Shown: positions 11,578 through 23,382 of the stretch, piece by piece | Layout of the letters: every line of letters begins with the position of its first letter | How positions within the stretch are numbered: position 1 is the first letter of the stretch | Notes under the pieces: generated by a model | Databases searched by the model: none | What the model saw: the letters and a program-made list of their open reading frames with translations, nothing else | What the model was told of the DNA's origin: nothing | Program-made: the position numbers and the translations under genes | Assembly: GCF_000264905.1 (NCBI RefSeq) | Contig: NW_006763138.1 | Location: forward strand, 887,755 to 951,754 | Direction: 5' to 3' | DNA from: Stereum hirsutum FP-91666 SS1 | Taxonomy: Eukaryota > Basidiomycota > Agaricomycetes > Russulales > Stereaceae | DNA length: 64,000 nucleotides

Positions 11578-12384
11578 ATGTCGCCTACTTATATCTCCAA
11601 TGACGTGAGCTCTTTTTCTTTCGTTAAACGCAAAAAACTCAATATTCGCATCAGGAACTGTCGCAGATAATAAAGAGCGACAAACAACCTCGCAAAGACT
11701 ACCTCATCGTCGATGTCCGGGACGATGACTACCGCGGCGGCCACATCAAGGGATCCCACAATCTGCCCTCCCAGACTTTCCATGTCGCCGTAGACAAACT
11801 TGTACAAGAAACGAAAGATGTCCCTCTCGTCATCTTCCATTGTGCTCTCTCCCAAGCTCGGTCAGTAGGACGTCAAGTCCTTTACCATCTTCGCTCCGTC
11901 TTCTCCAGCCATATCCGTTTACATTCTGACTCAACGTCTCCCAACGTTCTTGCAGGGGTCCAAAGGCCGCCCGAGTACGTCGATAAACGCATCGCCTACT
12001 TTCCTCAATACCGCACCCAACTCACGCATCGTTACCCTCCCATTACCCTCCCTCCCTACGCCTCACCACGTCGTGCCTCGCTTCTCGGCTATCTAACCAT
12101 CATCCATCGATGTCAATCTTCCCCTGCTATTTCATTGGGAAGCTAGATATACGCAGAGACGCGAGATAATCTCCAGAAAGCAGGGCAAGACCAGCCGCAC
12201 GAGGTGCTCATCCTCAGAGGCGGTTTCACCGATTTCCAGGCAAAGTTCAAGGTCTGTTCCCATTTGATTGACGTCCTGCTTCTTATTTGATTGACGTCGT
12301 TATACGATGTGTGTTGTGTAGAACGACGCCGCTTTGATCGAAGACTTCGACCCAGAGGTTTGGGGGAACGATTGGAACTCATGA
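11578..12384 (+). CDS. ibp1: Cdc25-like rhodanese phosphatase / arsenate reductase (Ibp1/Ych1 type)
   Basis: Single-domain rhodanese-fold phosphatase. Exons 11578-11604, 11667-11860, 11956-11974, 12147-12251 and 12322-12384 give 135 residues. The protein starts MSPTYISNDIIKSDK and continues with DYLIVDVRDDDYRGGHIKGS, the rhodanese entry motif of Cdc25. The active-site loop HCALSQARGPKAAR has the Cys-X5-Arg of this family, with the Arg codon itself split by an intron. After it come HEVLILRGGFTDFQAKF and EDFDPEVWGNDW. Related yeast proteins act as in vitro phosphatases, and arsenate reductases share the fold, so the substrate cannot be told from sequence. The 19-nt exon 11956-11974 codes for the C-terminal part of the active-site loop. 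Confidence 0.92.
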
Positions 12385-12698
12385 ACAATCGACATTACCC
12401 TCATAGGGCTCATATATAAATTCAACCTGTAGCATAAGGGACGGTACCATCGTGTTGGCGAGCGAGGTCAAGTCATCGGAGGGTTATATATCGCCAGGGG
12501 TTGTCACCATACACATGTATGAACATCGGTGTATGAGTAGCGGCATAATATTAGGAGGGGATAATTTTGTGAGCATCTTGAGATATAGACTGACATGAAT
12601 AGTCTCAGTACGAGGCTTGGTGCAACCCTGCCTCCAGACCTCCGTGTCCACAGCATCTCAGCGTCCTCTCATGGCGATTGAGTCGCTCATCCTCAAAT
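12385..12698. other. Convergent intergenic spacer, phosphatase to COX20
   Basis: The two genes converge here; the 314 bp should be overlapping 3' UTRs. No other feature seen. Confidence 0.4.
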
Positions 12699-13719
12699 TC
12701 ATGAAGGCCTTGGACCCTCCAAATCACCACTCGATCCCTCCGTCCCACTCGGCTTCTTCAACATCCTCCTCGGCATATCCTCCACGACATGCTGCACCTT
12801 CTTCCGTTCCTCGTTGATCGCGTTCTGGCATATGTGCCTATGGAATTACATCCAAGTCAGTCGAGTCAAGTTAAGTTGGGTCGAGTCGAGTTGTGGTTGT
12901 GGTTTGGGCATGAAGTACGTGAGCAACGAGGATGCAAAGGTTTCGATGAGACGAGTGTATTTATGGAATGGATGGCGGTAGAAGCGAGAAGGAAGAGAGA
13001 GGAACGTACCATGAACCGAGTGAGACGAGCACGAACGTCGCGACGGCCCAGTTGCAAGCCGGCATTATACCTAGTCAACCACATATAAAATCAGCATGAC
13101 AGACGACCAAGGAATCAAATAGTAGAACCGTGGCAAAGAGGTAGACGCAGAACACCCTCAGATAAAGCCAGACTCGAACGACATCATAGTCGCAGTATAC
13201 ATGCAGAGCAACCCCAAAAGAAAGATACAGAAAGAGAAACGCACCGACGTTCATAGCTCTCAACACGCCCACTCCCGTCCCGCTCGCGATGCCGCTCAGG
13301 AGGCTCTTCCGCGCACAGGGCATCTGGCCTAGGTTTTGGGAATCATCTTTTAGGGAGATGCGCTGCCCTTTCCAGGGACGTGTGAGTGCGATGGAGAGGC
13401 GACGGGAGCGTTGTGGGATGAAGATGAGCGGGTGGGATGAGAAGGAGAGGGAAAGGGAAAGGAGAGGAGGACGAGTGAGAACAATTCCCGTAAAGACGGA
13501 CGTTAAAATGAATGAAGAGAATTAGAAAAAAGTCGTCAGCGAAAGTCATTCTCATTCATTCGAGGTCTAGGAGTCCAAACGCACCTTCACAGCACCGACG
13601 AGATCACCCCATAGACTCCCCGTCGTATCCGCCTGATAAATCGGACGACGATACGTAGGAGAGTTCGAGTCGTCTTTCTGGTCCGCTGGTGGATTCGTAG
13701 ATGTTGACGCGTCGCTCAT
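12699..13719 (-). CDS. cox20: COX20, cytochrome c oxidase assembly chaperone
   Basis: Inner mitochondrial membrane chaperone for newly made Cox2. Exons 13719-13585, 13323-13245, 13070-13010 and 12837-12699 join in phase to 137 residues. A Ser/Thr-rich N-terminus leads to TGSLWGDLVGAVKMPCARKS. The first membrane segment is LLSGIASGTGVGVLRAMNVG and the second is ACNWAVATFVLVSLGSW, with CNWAVATF and the following LGSW as family hallmarks. A charged helix then begins CQNAINEERKKVQHVVEDMP. The acceptor of exon 2 at GCCAG|ATG was chosen because the other nearby AG breaks the frame. The gene lies downstream of, and convergent to, the Cdc25-like gene, and in the same interval as VDAC. Confidence 0.9.
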
Positions 13720-14333
13720 TATTTTGGTGAATATACGAATCCTTGATTGGGGTTTAGATGTGAGGTACGTATGGTGCGTGAATGTGGATGTGGAGGAATT
13801 CCGTCCGACAAACACCAATGTTATTCAGAAAAGCGTGGAAATGAGACAGAGGTCTGGGAATTGCGACGAAGTGACGGACCCGTACTCTGTTCAGGAGAAA
13901 ATAAGATGGTAGTGGTGGTGGTGGTTTGCAGCTCGGCGAGCTCAACAGTTGTGGGCCACATGAGCCTGCCGAATTTGTTCCAGGTGGCGCCGAAGTGGCA
14001 CTTGGAGTCCGAAGCGTCGTTCAACCACTCACACAAAACGATTGTTGTGCGAGCATTCAGCTCCTTTTCAGATGACCTCAACTCATGCATTAGACTGGCG
14101 AGTCGGAATGGTCCAGCTCGAAACATGTAGACAAGTAAATTGTCGGCAGATAGACAATTGGACACCCAGCGAATCGCCAAAGATGTACGGTACAGCAGGC
14201 GGTATTCATACTCAAGAGATCGAGGGGTCAACGGACTACGACGAGAAGTTGACGGGAGATACAGCAAAAGAAAAAGAAGAGAAATATACATATCCGTCTG
14301 GATGCGGCACTTCGGTATACTACCCACGATCAT
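13720..14333. other. Intergenic, DUF6535 copy B 3' side to COX20 promoter
   Basis: Minus-strand genes on both sides. It holds the COX20 promoter and the 3' UTR of copy B, including a short GGT run near 13910-13925. No gene seen. Confidence 0.4.
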
Positions 14334-17300
14334 CTAAACACTCTCTGAATCTCCGAAGGTGCCTTCTTCAAGCCACGACCAAGGTATAGGAATCACTGAT
14401 ATGGGAGTGTGTGTATCAGCAAGTCATCGGGAAAAATGGAAGAAAGAGGATGCATACTTGAAGCGTAAGGGTCCGGACACAACCATTCGAAGGCTTTCAA
14501 AACATCCCGCTGCACTCGTTCGCGATGGCTCTCCGGGGTCCACTCAGCATGCAGCCAGGGGTCTCTCGTTACCACTTCTGCCGTCAAAATCTGAACCAAT
14601 TTTCGCCACGAAGCGACATCTAGCCTCGTATATGGTGCCTTCTTCCGCACAAGTTCGACAGAGCATTTAATATGCTCTCGGAGCCAGCATAAGCTTGAGC
14701 ACCACAAATTAGTAGATTGGGCATGTTCCGAGGACCTGGCTGCATGGCTGAACGGTGTAGCGCCGTACCACCATGCATGAATAGGAACTTGCTGAAGGTA
14801 ACGGTCGAAGGCCTGGAGAAGCTGTATCATTTCAATGCACGTTCTCATGAACACCAGAAATTCAGTCAGTCCTAAGTTCGCATGGTCTTCAAGTTCCGAG
14901 GCCAATATGAAATTAATTTCCTGGAGAACAAATGACAACCAGTCAAAGCCGTCCACGATGCGTTGCTCGCTGGCTGCAGGTACAGAACAAGTGGGCTGCC
15001 CATCATTCTGGGTCCACTGGAATTCTGTGCTTATTATCTTGATGACATGAGGCAAGGCAGGAGAGATGCCATAGAACGAAAGAACAGTGGAGGCTTCGCG
15101 CCGCCGCCGTGTGAACCACTGTATGAAAGCTTTGGCTATCCTCCGAGTAGGGTTGGCTCTCGTCCACATCAATCCCGAGGCCATGAATTCGGCTGAAATT
15201 TTCTGGAAATGAAAGAAATTCAGATAGTGACTTTGGGGCCACATATCCTCGCAAGGCTTGAGAAGATGATCTACTGCTTCTTCTAAACTAAAATCTGATC
15301 GGGCTCGTGTCAGTCGTAGAGCCTCAGAATGAAAGACTTCCCAAAGAAACATGTTTATTGAATGGTTTTTGAAAGGCTTCTGTGGAGAAGCACAAGCCTG
15401 CACATATGGTATGTTATTCAGCAGAAACCAGATGACTGGTGTTCCACGAAGGGAGTACGTGAGATCTCCAACCATGTTCTGTGAATCAACGAGCGCACAT
15501 ATTGCTTTTGGAAAGGGAGAATTCCAAAGGACATGTGAGTGTTCATGCCCCGTCGCAGCTGTAGAGTATATCTCAGCAGCCCTCTTGACTAGCGGCAGGA
15601 GGTATACGACCTCCAACTTAGAGTATGATGCCCGAGAATGACGAGCGTGTGACACAGGATTCACACCACGGGGCTCGGAGTAGAACATATTTGCTATGAA
15701 AGTTGCTGCGCTGAGGTTGGTGCGAATACTGGCTTCATCTGATAACATGAAAGCAAGTAAATCAATCTGATAGGTTGCAGGAAACAACCAATCAGCGTCT
15801 GTGTGCGGTCTGGAATAGGTCGAAGAGTGTAATGTCAACGCAGTGTATACTGCTACAGCTTGGTCGATGACATCATCATCATGGGTGGCCTGCAGGGTCA
15901 GATAGAAAGCTTCCACATCGTGAGGTGCGAGACCTGAATCCTGGCCATCTGTTTTCAACGCATCGGTCTGTTCTTGTCCAGAGATCGAGTCAGAGTCCCC
16001 GCCACCATCAGCGGATGCCGCATAGGAGACAGACAGTTCATCTGAAGGATGACTACGGATCCATACAGGCACAGATGTCAATGTCTTCCAATAACGGAGG
16101 AGACAACGTTGGACACGCTTGAAACACTGACCCATTAAGGGGCCATGCAAGATTAGTAACTGTGAGATTGTGGATTGAAAAGGAGATATGTCCGGGTATA
16201 ACTTGCCGTGGCACACCGTCCAGATGGTATATGCCGCCACTGAGGCAACGAAAATAGCAGATAAGACACCAGCGATGAAAATCGGGGCTAGCGAGCCCGA
16301 GAGCGGCAGAGAGCTAGAAATAATGTTGTCCAGCAAGCCGACAACGAAGAGGATGATAGGGAGAATCAGAAACTGCGGCAAAAATTCGACAGCAGGAGCA
16401 AGCAATTTGTTTGCGTGCAGCCAACGACGGTGCAAATCGCCAAGTTTCTTGTGGGCCTGGGTGTGGCGCGATCGAGTGAGCATGGCGACGTAGCCTCGGC
16501 TGGTGACTGCAAGAGCGGCCACTGAAATCTATTGAATAACTCTGGTGAGCCTCAATCGATGCGGCAAAATATGACTGCATCTCACGCTGAGGATTAGAGA
16601 AATAGACCAATAGAAATTGAGACGGACTGCACTCTCTTCGGGCTCAAAAGCTGTGGGCGGCTGAATGGTAAGGTGGGACGCGTTGACCCCACTAACGGCG
16701 ATGACAAGTTCAGTTAGGTTGAGTAGCAGCTCGTTCGTCCTGTCACCGGGATCCTGCGATAATCCCTCGAGCGACTGCACAAAAAACGTCGTGACAATGG
16801 CCGAGAAGAGGGCAACCTAGTCAAAAACTGTCAGGATGATCACTTGCACGAGCGCGAAACGCTACGCACGAAGACCAGTATAGTATCGAGCGTTCCTCTC
16901 CATCGATCCACCGTTGGCTGTATGTGATCCAAATGTGCTCGAAGCAACGGGGACCAAGCCGCTGCACTCGTCGCAGGAGCCTGAGGGATCGGTTGTTTCG
17001 ACACGTCTGTGTACCAGCAATGAACGTGAATATCAGGGATTCGGGGGAATGGAAACACAGATTTTATGCGTACCTGAAGCCTTCTGTCTCTCGTCCATGC
17101 TACGCAAAACGTCGAGGATCTCACGCGAGACGTCTCCGGGTGGCACGCTCGAACTCTGAGGGATATCTTCTGCCACATTGTCTGCTTTCTCTCCAGCCTT
17201 AGCCAAGAGTCGCTCCGTGAGCTCAGTCTGCCTTCGCATCAGTCTGACGAGCTCATCCATGCCCGTCATGTTTGGCGTATCGTCGTGATCAGAGTTCGCA

Positions 17301-17371
17301 GCGAGCTGGCCACCGTCAGTGTCGCCACTAAGCGCAATATCTGGGTCTCGTTCTGTTTGTTCCATGACCAT
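14334..17371 (-). CDS. DUF6535 membrane protein, copy B (intact)
   Basis: Full-length member of the Agaricomycete DUF6535 family. Exons 17371-17074, 17006-16870, 16816-16586, 16528-14458 and 14395-14334 give 932 residues with every phase closing. Residues ~1-130 are polar and helical (LVRLMRRQTELTERLLAKAG, then SREILDVLRSMDERQ). The DUF6535 core follows at ~120-330 with four hydrophobic helices: VALFSAIVTTFFV, SLILSISVAALAV, QFLILPIILFVVGLLD and APIFIAGVLSAIFVASVAAY. The large C-terminal part (~330-930) is probably helical and cytosolic, with HDxEAFxxTLQxTHDxDVxD and SHVLWxSPFxKAxxxxV shared with copy A. Copy A has an extra intron near its N-terminus and lacks about 63 residues after the second helix. 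Function unknown. Roles in non-self recognition have been speculated for expanded fungal families of this kind, but nothing in the sequence proves it. Confidence 0.88.
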
Positions 17372-18163
17372 AGAGTGCTTTGGAATCTAGGTGGACAAAA
17401 GCAAATACCCGGTGTAGAGGAGGTGCGAAGTGAGAGACAAGCGTGAAGATTCCTCAATCAAGCGCCGGAGAGTTGGCCCAACGCCCAAGTACACCTCAAG
17501 CGCCCGTGCACTTACTCTAACGCCACAGTGGCCCAAGATGGCTGCCTCTCATAGAGACACTGGCCAACGCACGCAGAAATATAATAAATCATTCATTCAA
17601 AAAGTCGTAATGAAGCTCATACACGCAACGGTCTAATAACACGTAAGAGGGGTAAGTAAGTAATGCAGCAGACCAGAAGGTAAAAAAGGCGCGATCCAGA
17701 ACTGAGAAGGAACGGGAACGGTATGGGATGGTATGGGAGCTACAAGGAAGCATATGTGTAGGAAACGAGTGGATGGATGGATGAACGGACGAGAACGAGT
17801 GGGCGGACTGACGGACGGGATGAATGAGACGAGACGATAGTGGAAAGGAAAGGAAAGGAGGGAAGAGAGTGATTGGTTGGTATGTGGAGTACACTGAGCG
17901 ATTGAGAGGCAAAGCACAATCAAGAAGGGAGCAAGGGAAAAAACGGAAAGTGAAAAGTGAGAACGGAACCGAATGACCTCCACACAATGCAAAAAGAAAA
18001 GAAGAAGAAGAAAAACTGAAAACATGAATGATGGTGATAATGCTTATAGAACGTTCCCACGAAGACAAACAGAAAAAGACTCATAACGGACCTACCTTAA
18101 GTTATGTATTGCGATTGTGACTACATTGTGCCTCTTCAATACCTGCTCTTCAAGCATCAAGCC
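17372..18163. other. Intergenic, CHFR-like 3' side to DUF6535 copy B promoter
   Basis: Contains the promoter of copy B and the 3' flank of the RING gene. From 17700 to 18060 the plus strand is purine-rich (runs of GGAA and GAACGGA), so the minus strand is pyrimidine-rich. No gene recognised. Confidence 0.4.
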
Positions 18164-21100
18164 TCAAGACGCATATCCGTACCCCTCCGCAACCCTCCTC
18201 CTCTCCATAATCTCCGCCAAATCAGCCGCCGCATCCGCACTCGCACTCGCCTCCTCCCTCGCCCTCCTCCCAAACACGAAATCCTCCTCCGTATCCATAC
18301 CATGCTCTCCACGCTCCCCCTCCCCCTCCCCCTCATCGTCATCTCCGTCATCTCCCTCTCTAAACGCCAGAGCAACCGCAACCGCCGCCTCCGACGCGCT
18401 CTCCCCCCGTCTATGTCCCATCCCCGTCCCTCCATGCCCATGCCCATGTCCAATTCCATACGCAGGCCCCACATACCCATTCAACAGCCTCCCAAGCTCA
18501 GCACTCACCCCCGCATGATACGGATCCCTCCTCTCCTGCGACGACACAATCTCCGTCGGAGCCTGCGAACTCGGGTACACGATCTCAGTTGGGGCCTGCG
18601 AACTCGGGTACACAACCTCAGTCGGCGCTTGCGAGTTCGTGGTAGTATTCGTATTCGTGTTCGTGTTCGTGTACCCGATTTCAGACCGCACTTGCGAGCC
18701 AATGCCATGATACACTATCTCAGTCGGCGCTTGTGAATTCGACACGAACCCTGCCGCGGTCGGCGTCGCAAGCTGCGAATAGACTGCCCGCGATGACGAG
18801 GATGAAGCCTGGGTATGACTCTGACTCTGCTCCCCGACCCATTCCTCAGCATCAACATCAGCATCAACATCACCATCCCCACCCGATCCCGTCCTCGTAG
18901 CCGACGACGACCCAGACCCAGGCTCAGATGACCCTCCCGCAGATGCTACTCGACCAGGACCATGCAGAGGCTCCGGTAAGTGATCATGACCATGGAGAGG
19001 CTCCGGTAACTGACCATGACCATGCAGAGGTTCCGGTAAGTGACCATGCAGAGGTTCCGGTAATTCAAGCGGCGTGCGCGAAGGCGAAGGCGTAGGCGAC
19101 GGTTCCGGTGTAAACTCGACATAAAACTCCATCTGCATGCCTGTCTCGTTTGCGGTCGGGAGTGGAAGTGGAAGTGGGTGTGGATGTGAGTGTGAGTGTG
19201 AGTGTCGGCCGTCTTGCGATGTGGATGCAGGGGCGTTTGGCAGATGGGTAGAAGTGGTGGCGGCAGCGTTGGTATTGTTGGTGTTAGCGTTGGATGAAAG
19301 ATGTGCGTGGTGAGTGTGTTGAGGGTGATGATGATGATGATCGTGACGATGAGCAGCTACATGTGCGAGAAGTGCTTCTACGGCTGGCGTTCGAGGCATG
19401 GCCGTGATAAATTCTGTTTCTGAATCGGCGTCGGCGTCGGCGTCTGTAGAGTCCATAGGAGGAAGAGGGCCGGGTCCACGGAAGGGTGTTGGGGGAGGGA
19501 CGGGTTCTGGGTCGGTGTCGAGTGGGAGCGAATTGATGATGTGGTTGACTGTACGGACGAGATCGAGTCAGTATCAGGGCACGTAAAAGAGAATGTGTGA
19601 GTAAATAAGGGCAGAAATCCGACTCACATTCCTTCGCGTGCGCTGAATGGTGGTACAACGATTAATTCAACTTCATCCAGATTCCACACCCCACAAGGAA
19701 GAAAGAAAGAAAGAAAAAACTCACCATGCTCCCTCTGCCTCCTACACCCCGCCCCATCCACACAATCCCTCCTCTCCGTAACACTCCTATCCAACTCCCC
19801 CTTCCTCCTCTCTCTGATCCACCAGTCCTTCAATCCCCAGAGCACGATCTCCGTAGCGCAAAGTCTGCAGATCCGTTCCCTGGGTGGGTTCGGGCCCGGG
19901 TCTGGACCGGGAGCGACGGCGTGGACGTCGAGGAAGAGGTCGAGGTCGATGAGGGGTTGGAATTTATTAGGTTGGGTTTGTATATGTTCGACGATCTACC
20001 GGCCGATGAACGTAAACCACCAGCCAGTCCCAAAAAACAGAGATGAGCAACGATTCGACTGGATGCGGAGGCGGAGGAGAAGCACACACCTCCCGATAAA
20101 CGTCCCTCGGCGATATCCTCTTCGCCGTAAAATAATCAAGCATGATCTCCACCTCCACCGCATTCCCATCAAACGCGTCATACACCTCGCTCGACTGGAT
20201 CAGGTCTCCGACGTCCGAAAGACCGTGCGGGTGCTGTGCCATGAGCGGTAAAGCGACGCATCGATTCTGGATGCCGATCCCGCAGAAGGAGACTTGACAC
20301 ATGTCGCATTTGGTCGTCGTCGGCGCCGTTAGCGCGAGCAGGTTCTCGCTATTAGTGTTGTAGAGCGCCGACGCATACATAAATACGTCAGTAACGATTT
20401 GAGAAAGAGGGGCTAGGATGGAGAGGAGAGGGAAGGGGGAGGGGGGACTCACCAGTTGCCACAATAACCGTGTCCCGGGGGAGAACCGTCGTCGACGTGC
20501 CATGCGTTATCGGGGTCAGAGTTGGGATCTGGGACAGGACGCGGACAACGCCAGCCATATCTGTTGCCGGCGAGACAGTGGGGACAGGGCCGTGCGTATT
20601 CGCCACCGGTCTGGGGTATCGTCGGTTCTGGGGAGGCTTCGCGTGGCGTTGGGATCTGTGCGACACAATTCAAGCGAGAGAAAGGGGGGATGGTGAGCGA
20701 GAGGCATTCGCGCACAGCGCAGCACAAGGGAAAGAGCATGAGTGGCAAGGATTGTCGGGCAAAGGTGTACGAGGAGGAGGAAGGGGGAGTACGTACGCGG
20801 AAAGATTGACCAGGTCTGTAGATCTCGTCGGCTTGTTGCTTCTCCCGGTCTGTACGGCCACGAGACGGGTCGGCACGGAGAAGAACGTCTACCATGACTT
20901 GAAGGATGCGAGATGGGGTGACGGAGGTGGAGAGGCCACGGCATGCGGGGCAATTGGTGCCGCCGTTCTAGAATGATGGGAGGGAGGAAGTGGGAGTTAG
21001 TATATGCGCATTGAATGGAGTTATGGTGGGAAGCACAGGGGGGTACACATAATGAGCAGTAATGAGAGCTTACTCGGACCCAAAGTGAGCAGCAGCTAAG

Positions 21101-21511
21101 TGACGAGCGCGGTGGTCAATAGAGTGACAGAGGCAGTGATAAAGGAGGTGGAACAAACCTTCCACAAAAGTAATGTTCACAAGGAAGTACAATCACAGGT
21201 CTGTAGAGTAGAGCAGAACAGCAACCACAGAGCAGTTCCTGTTCGAGGTCATCGAGCAAAGCAGATGACGGTGTCGGTTGGGTGGAGACTGCTACAGCCT
21301 GAGTGGCATTGGCCAATGCGGGGTTTGTCTGGGGTAGGTCTGTGTCCGCATCTACGGAATTACCATTCGTCTTGGCCCTCTTCCTGCTGTCTCCTTCAAA
21401 ACCTTCAAAGGTCGGAGAAGCAAGTCTCTTCAAGTTATGGCTGGAAGAGGATGTGGCAAGAGCAGGATCGTGATCAGCAGCAGCCGCCGAAGACGATGAG
21501 CTCGAAGACAT
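18164..21511 (-). CDS. RING-type E3 ubiquitin ligase, CHFR-like, with repeat-rich tail
   Basis: Eight exons (21511-21159, 21095-21074, 20967-20797, 20655-20453, 20348-20090, 19995-19725, 19642-19628, 19548-18164) close in phase to 892 residues. A Ser/Ala-rich start is followed by a C3HC4 RING at ~94-138 (CGCC, then LPCEHYFCGSCCSLW, then CPAC). Next come a basic helix, a Cys-rich segment (CPHCLAGNRYGWRCPRP), a second Cys cluster (KCDMCQVSFCGIGIQNRCVA) and a late block (ICRLCATEIVLWGLKDWW). This Cys-rich layout after the RING is why I call it CHFR-like. No FHA domain is visible, unlike animal CHFR. The C-terminal ~450 residues are low complexity with His/Asp/Ser runs and two short repeats. Probable role: substrate-specific ubiquitination; the substrate is unknown. 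Exons of 22 and 15 nt are notable. An upstream in-frame ATG at about 21601 would add roughly 30 residues. Confidence 0.82.
18545..18736 (-). repeat. Coding repeat, QAPTE(I/V)VY units
   Basis: Four degenerate copies of SQAPTEIVYPSS-like units lie in the tail of the RING protein (about residues 700-770), three of them close together and one separated by an Asn/Thr run. Unit length varies, which suggests expansion by slippage under selection for the core QAPTE. Confidence 0.8.
18958..19066 (-). repeat. Coding repeat, LPEPLHGH units
   Basis: Four tandem copies of LPEPLHGH with 1-2 variable spacer residues in the same RING protein, about residues 590-630. The DNA units are nearly identical, so the expansion looks recent. 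Confidence 0.85.
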
Positions 21512-22251
21512 CTGTGCGGGATCTGTAGAGACGAAGTGTTCCTGTGGAGGTGAAACCGAGCGCAAGATGTTGCGAAGAGCGAGGACAGAGTGTGTGGACA
21601 TCGACTGGTGGGTGTCGAGAACGAAGAGAGGATGTGATTGACCGGAAGCGTTACTTGCCAGATAATAAGTGGCGAAACGGCGGACTGTCACGCCGTGGAC
21701 CGTCCCGATCGAGCCTTAAAGATTGCCCTTTATGGTCCTCACGCTCGCCGCCAGGCGGAGGCGCGCCTTGCCGCTCGCTTTCGACCGCTGCCGTCTCAAC
21801 TCTTTATTGTATGGATATATACATCTATGCAGAGACAGAACGCGAGTGACATCCATCCATCGTGGGCCACACTGCTTAATCGGGCCACATCCGAGCCATA
21901 TCATTTCTAGCCACCTCGTGTCAAGTAACAGCCGAAGAAGTGCAGTTGACTCGTCGTCGACGCCATCCTGAACAGGCTTCCACGCTCTTTCTCTCGTCTT
22001 CCACGATGTATCCCTTGAATCTCCTTAAGCGCCACCGCAGCGCCCGTACGCGACCTCAAAGACGCGCCCGACGGCGAGAGCGGCGCCACATATGTCCTCG
22101 CATACGACGCTGACGTCACCCGAACGCATTTCCCAGCGTGCGAACCACTTCCCCTCCGTCTCCTCCCGCATCAACTCACCCACGTCCCTCTCCGCCCCTC
22201 CATTAAATCCCAAAACAAAAAACAAAACACGCTAGCCCATTCACAACGACA
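21512..22251. promoter_or_regulatory. Divergent promoter region, RING ligase and predicted mitochondrial protein
   Basis: About 740 bp between divergent start codons. The part next to 22251 has A-rich tracts (CAAAACAAAAAACAAAAC). The open frames seen here on the minus strand have no family resemblance. Confidence 0.4.
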
Positions 22252-23382
22252 ATGTCCGCCCGCATCTCTCGTCGTTTTCTCTCGCTCTCGTCGCTCCGTG
22301 CTGCCTCGGCGTCTTCGCGCTCGAACGTCGCCGCCGCGACAGGACGCGCTTTGGCGAGGCGGGGTATGGCCAGTGAGGCTCATGGCGCACACAAGAGCGG
22401 GGGAAGCGATTTGACTTGGATGGTATGTTCCTTGTCGGCTCACACCCTGAAGATGATGATGACAGTGTGTTAACTGGTGTGAATATCAATTCTGTCTCGT
22501 GTACGCACAACAGGTCGGCTCCGCTGTCGTCTTCCTCCCCCTCGTACGTCATATCATACCTCCGAGCATGTCTCTCTTCACTTATATGCGGAATGTATAG
22601 TGCGGCTACCTTCTATCCCCTGCAGCCCGCTCAAAGGGCCACCACGTCAACGAGAAGATCGGCCAGACGGACGAGGCGCACAAGAGCGAGCCCGAGCCCG
22701 TTCTCACCGACGACGAGGGGACGAAGAAGTCCGCTTCGGAAGTGAAGGACTCTTTGACGCGTAGCGAGGTCAGTTTTTATGTCCTATCCGTGACCGAACT
22801 TTTACTTTTCGATAATCTGTATTTCGTATCCCACTTCACTTTCGCCCCTGTCCTAACATTTTGCTTCCGTCACCATTTTTTTCCACTTTCTTTTGCCTTC
22901 GCTGCCTCTTTGGACCGAAATGCTGAAACCCGTGTGTGCGTACGTACAGGAGACCGACGCGCCGAAAGAGGCCCACGACGCCGAGGTCCGCGAGGCAAAG
23001 GGGGAGCCCAAGACCTCCGCTGAAAGCACAGAAGCTCCAGCGGACAAGGAAGAGGTAAGTCCCGAGTCCCGAATCTCTCGTCCAACCCCCTCGCGCATCC
23101 CGCACTGGCACTCATACTCACAAACCCCCTTCCTCTCCATAGAAATCCGACTCCAGCGACAAAACCGACGACACATTCTCCTCCGGCTCCCCCGCCCAAT
23201 CCTCCGGCTCCCCCTCCGAATCCTCCCCCGTCGAACAAAAGTCACCCCCGACAGACCGTAGCGCGCATAAAGGCACGGTGCAGAGCGAGGGGGATGATGT
23301 GCCGAAGCCGACGGAGATGGGAGAGGCGAGGAAGGAGAGTAAGCAGGGTAAGGCGCCGAAGGAGGCTGAGAAGGATGAGTGA
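22252..23382 (+). CDS. Predicted mitochondrial single-pass protein with acidic tail
   Basis: Exons 22252-22422, 22514-22543, 22601-22768, 22950-23054 and 23143-23382 join to 237 residues. The N-terminus is Arg/Ser/Ala-rich without acidic residues until ~42 (MSARISRRFLSLSSLRAAS), as in mitochondrial presequences. One hydrophobic stretch, VGSAVVFLPLCGYLLSPAA, follows. The rest is highly charged and disordered (Glu/Lys/Ser/Pro), ending KAPKEAEKDE. I do not recognise a named family. The location is inferred from composition only. The gene is divergent from the RING ligase gene and convergent with the DUF202 gene. Confidence 0.7.

Noticed and set aside
14359..14388. Plus-strand likeness between 14359-14388 and the last exon of DUF6535 copy A (SSHDQG)
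   Set aside because: About 23 bp only and on the wrong strand relative to copy B; the same DNA serves as copy B's last exon on the minus strand. Probably chance.
17640..18068. Minus-strand frames with runs of Phe, Leu and Ser that look like a membrane protein
   Set aside because: Explained by pyrimidine-rich promoter DNA; no start context, splice partners or family motif.
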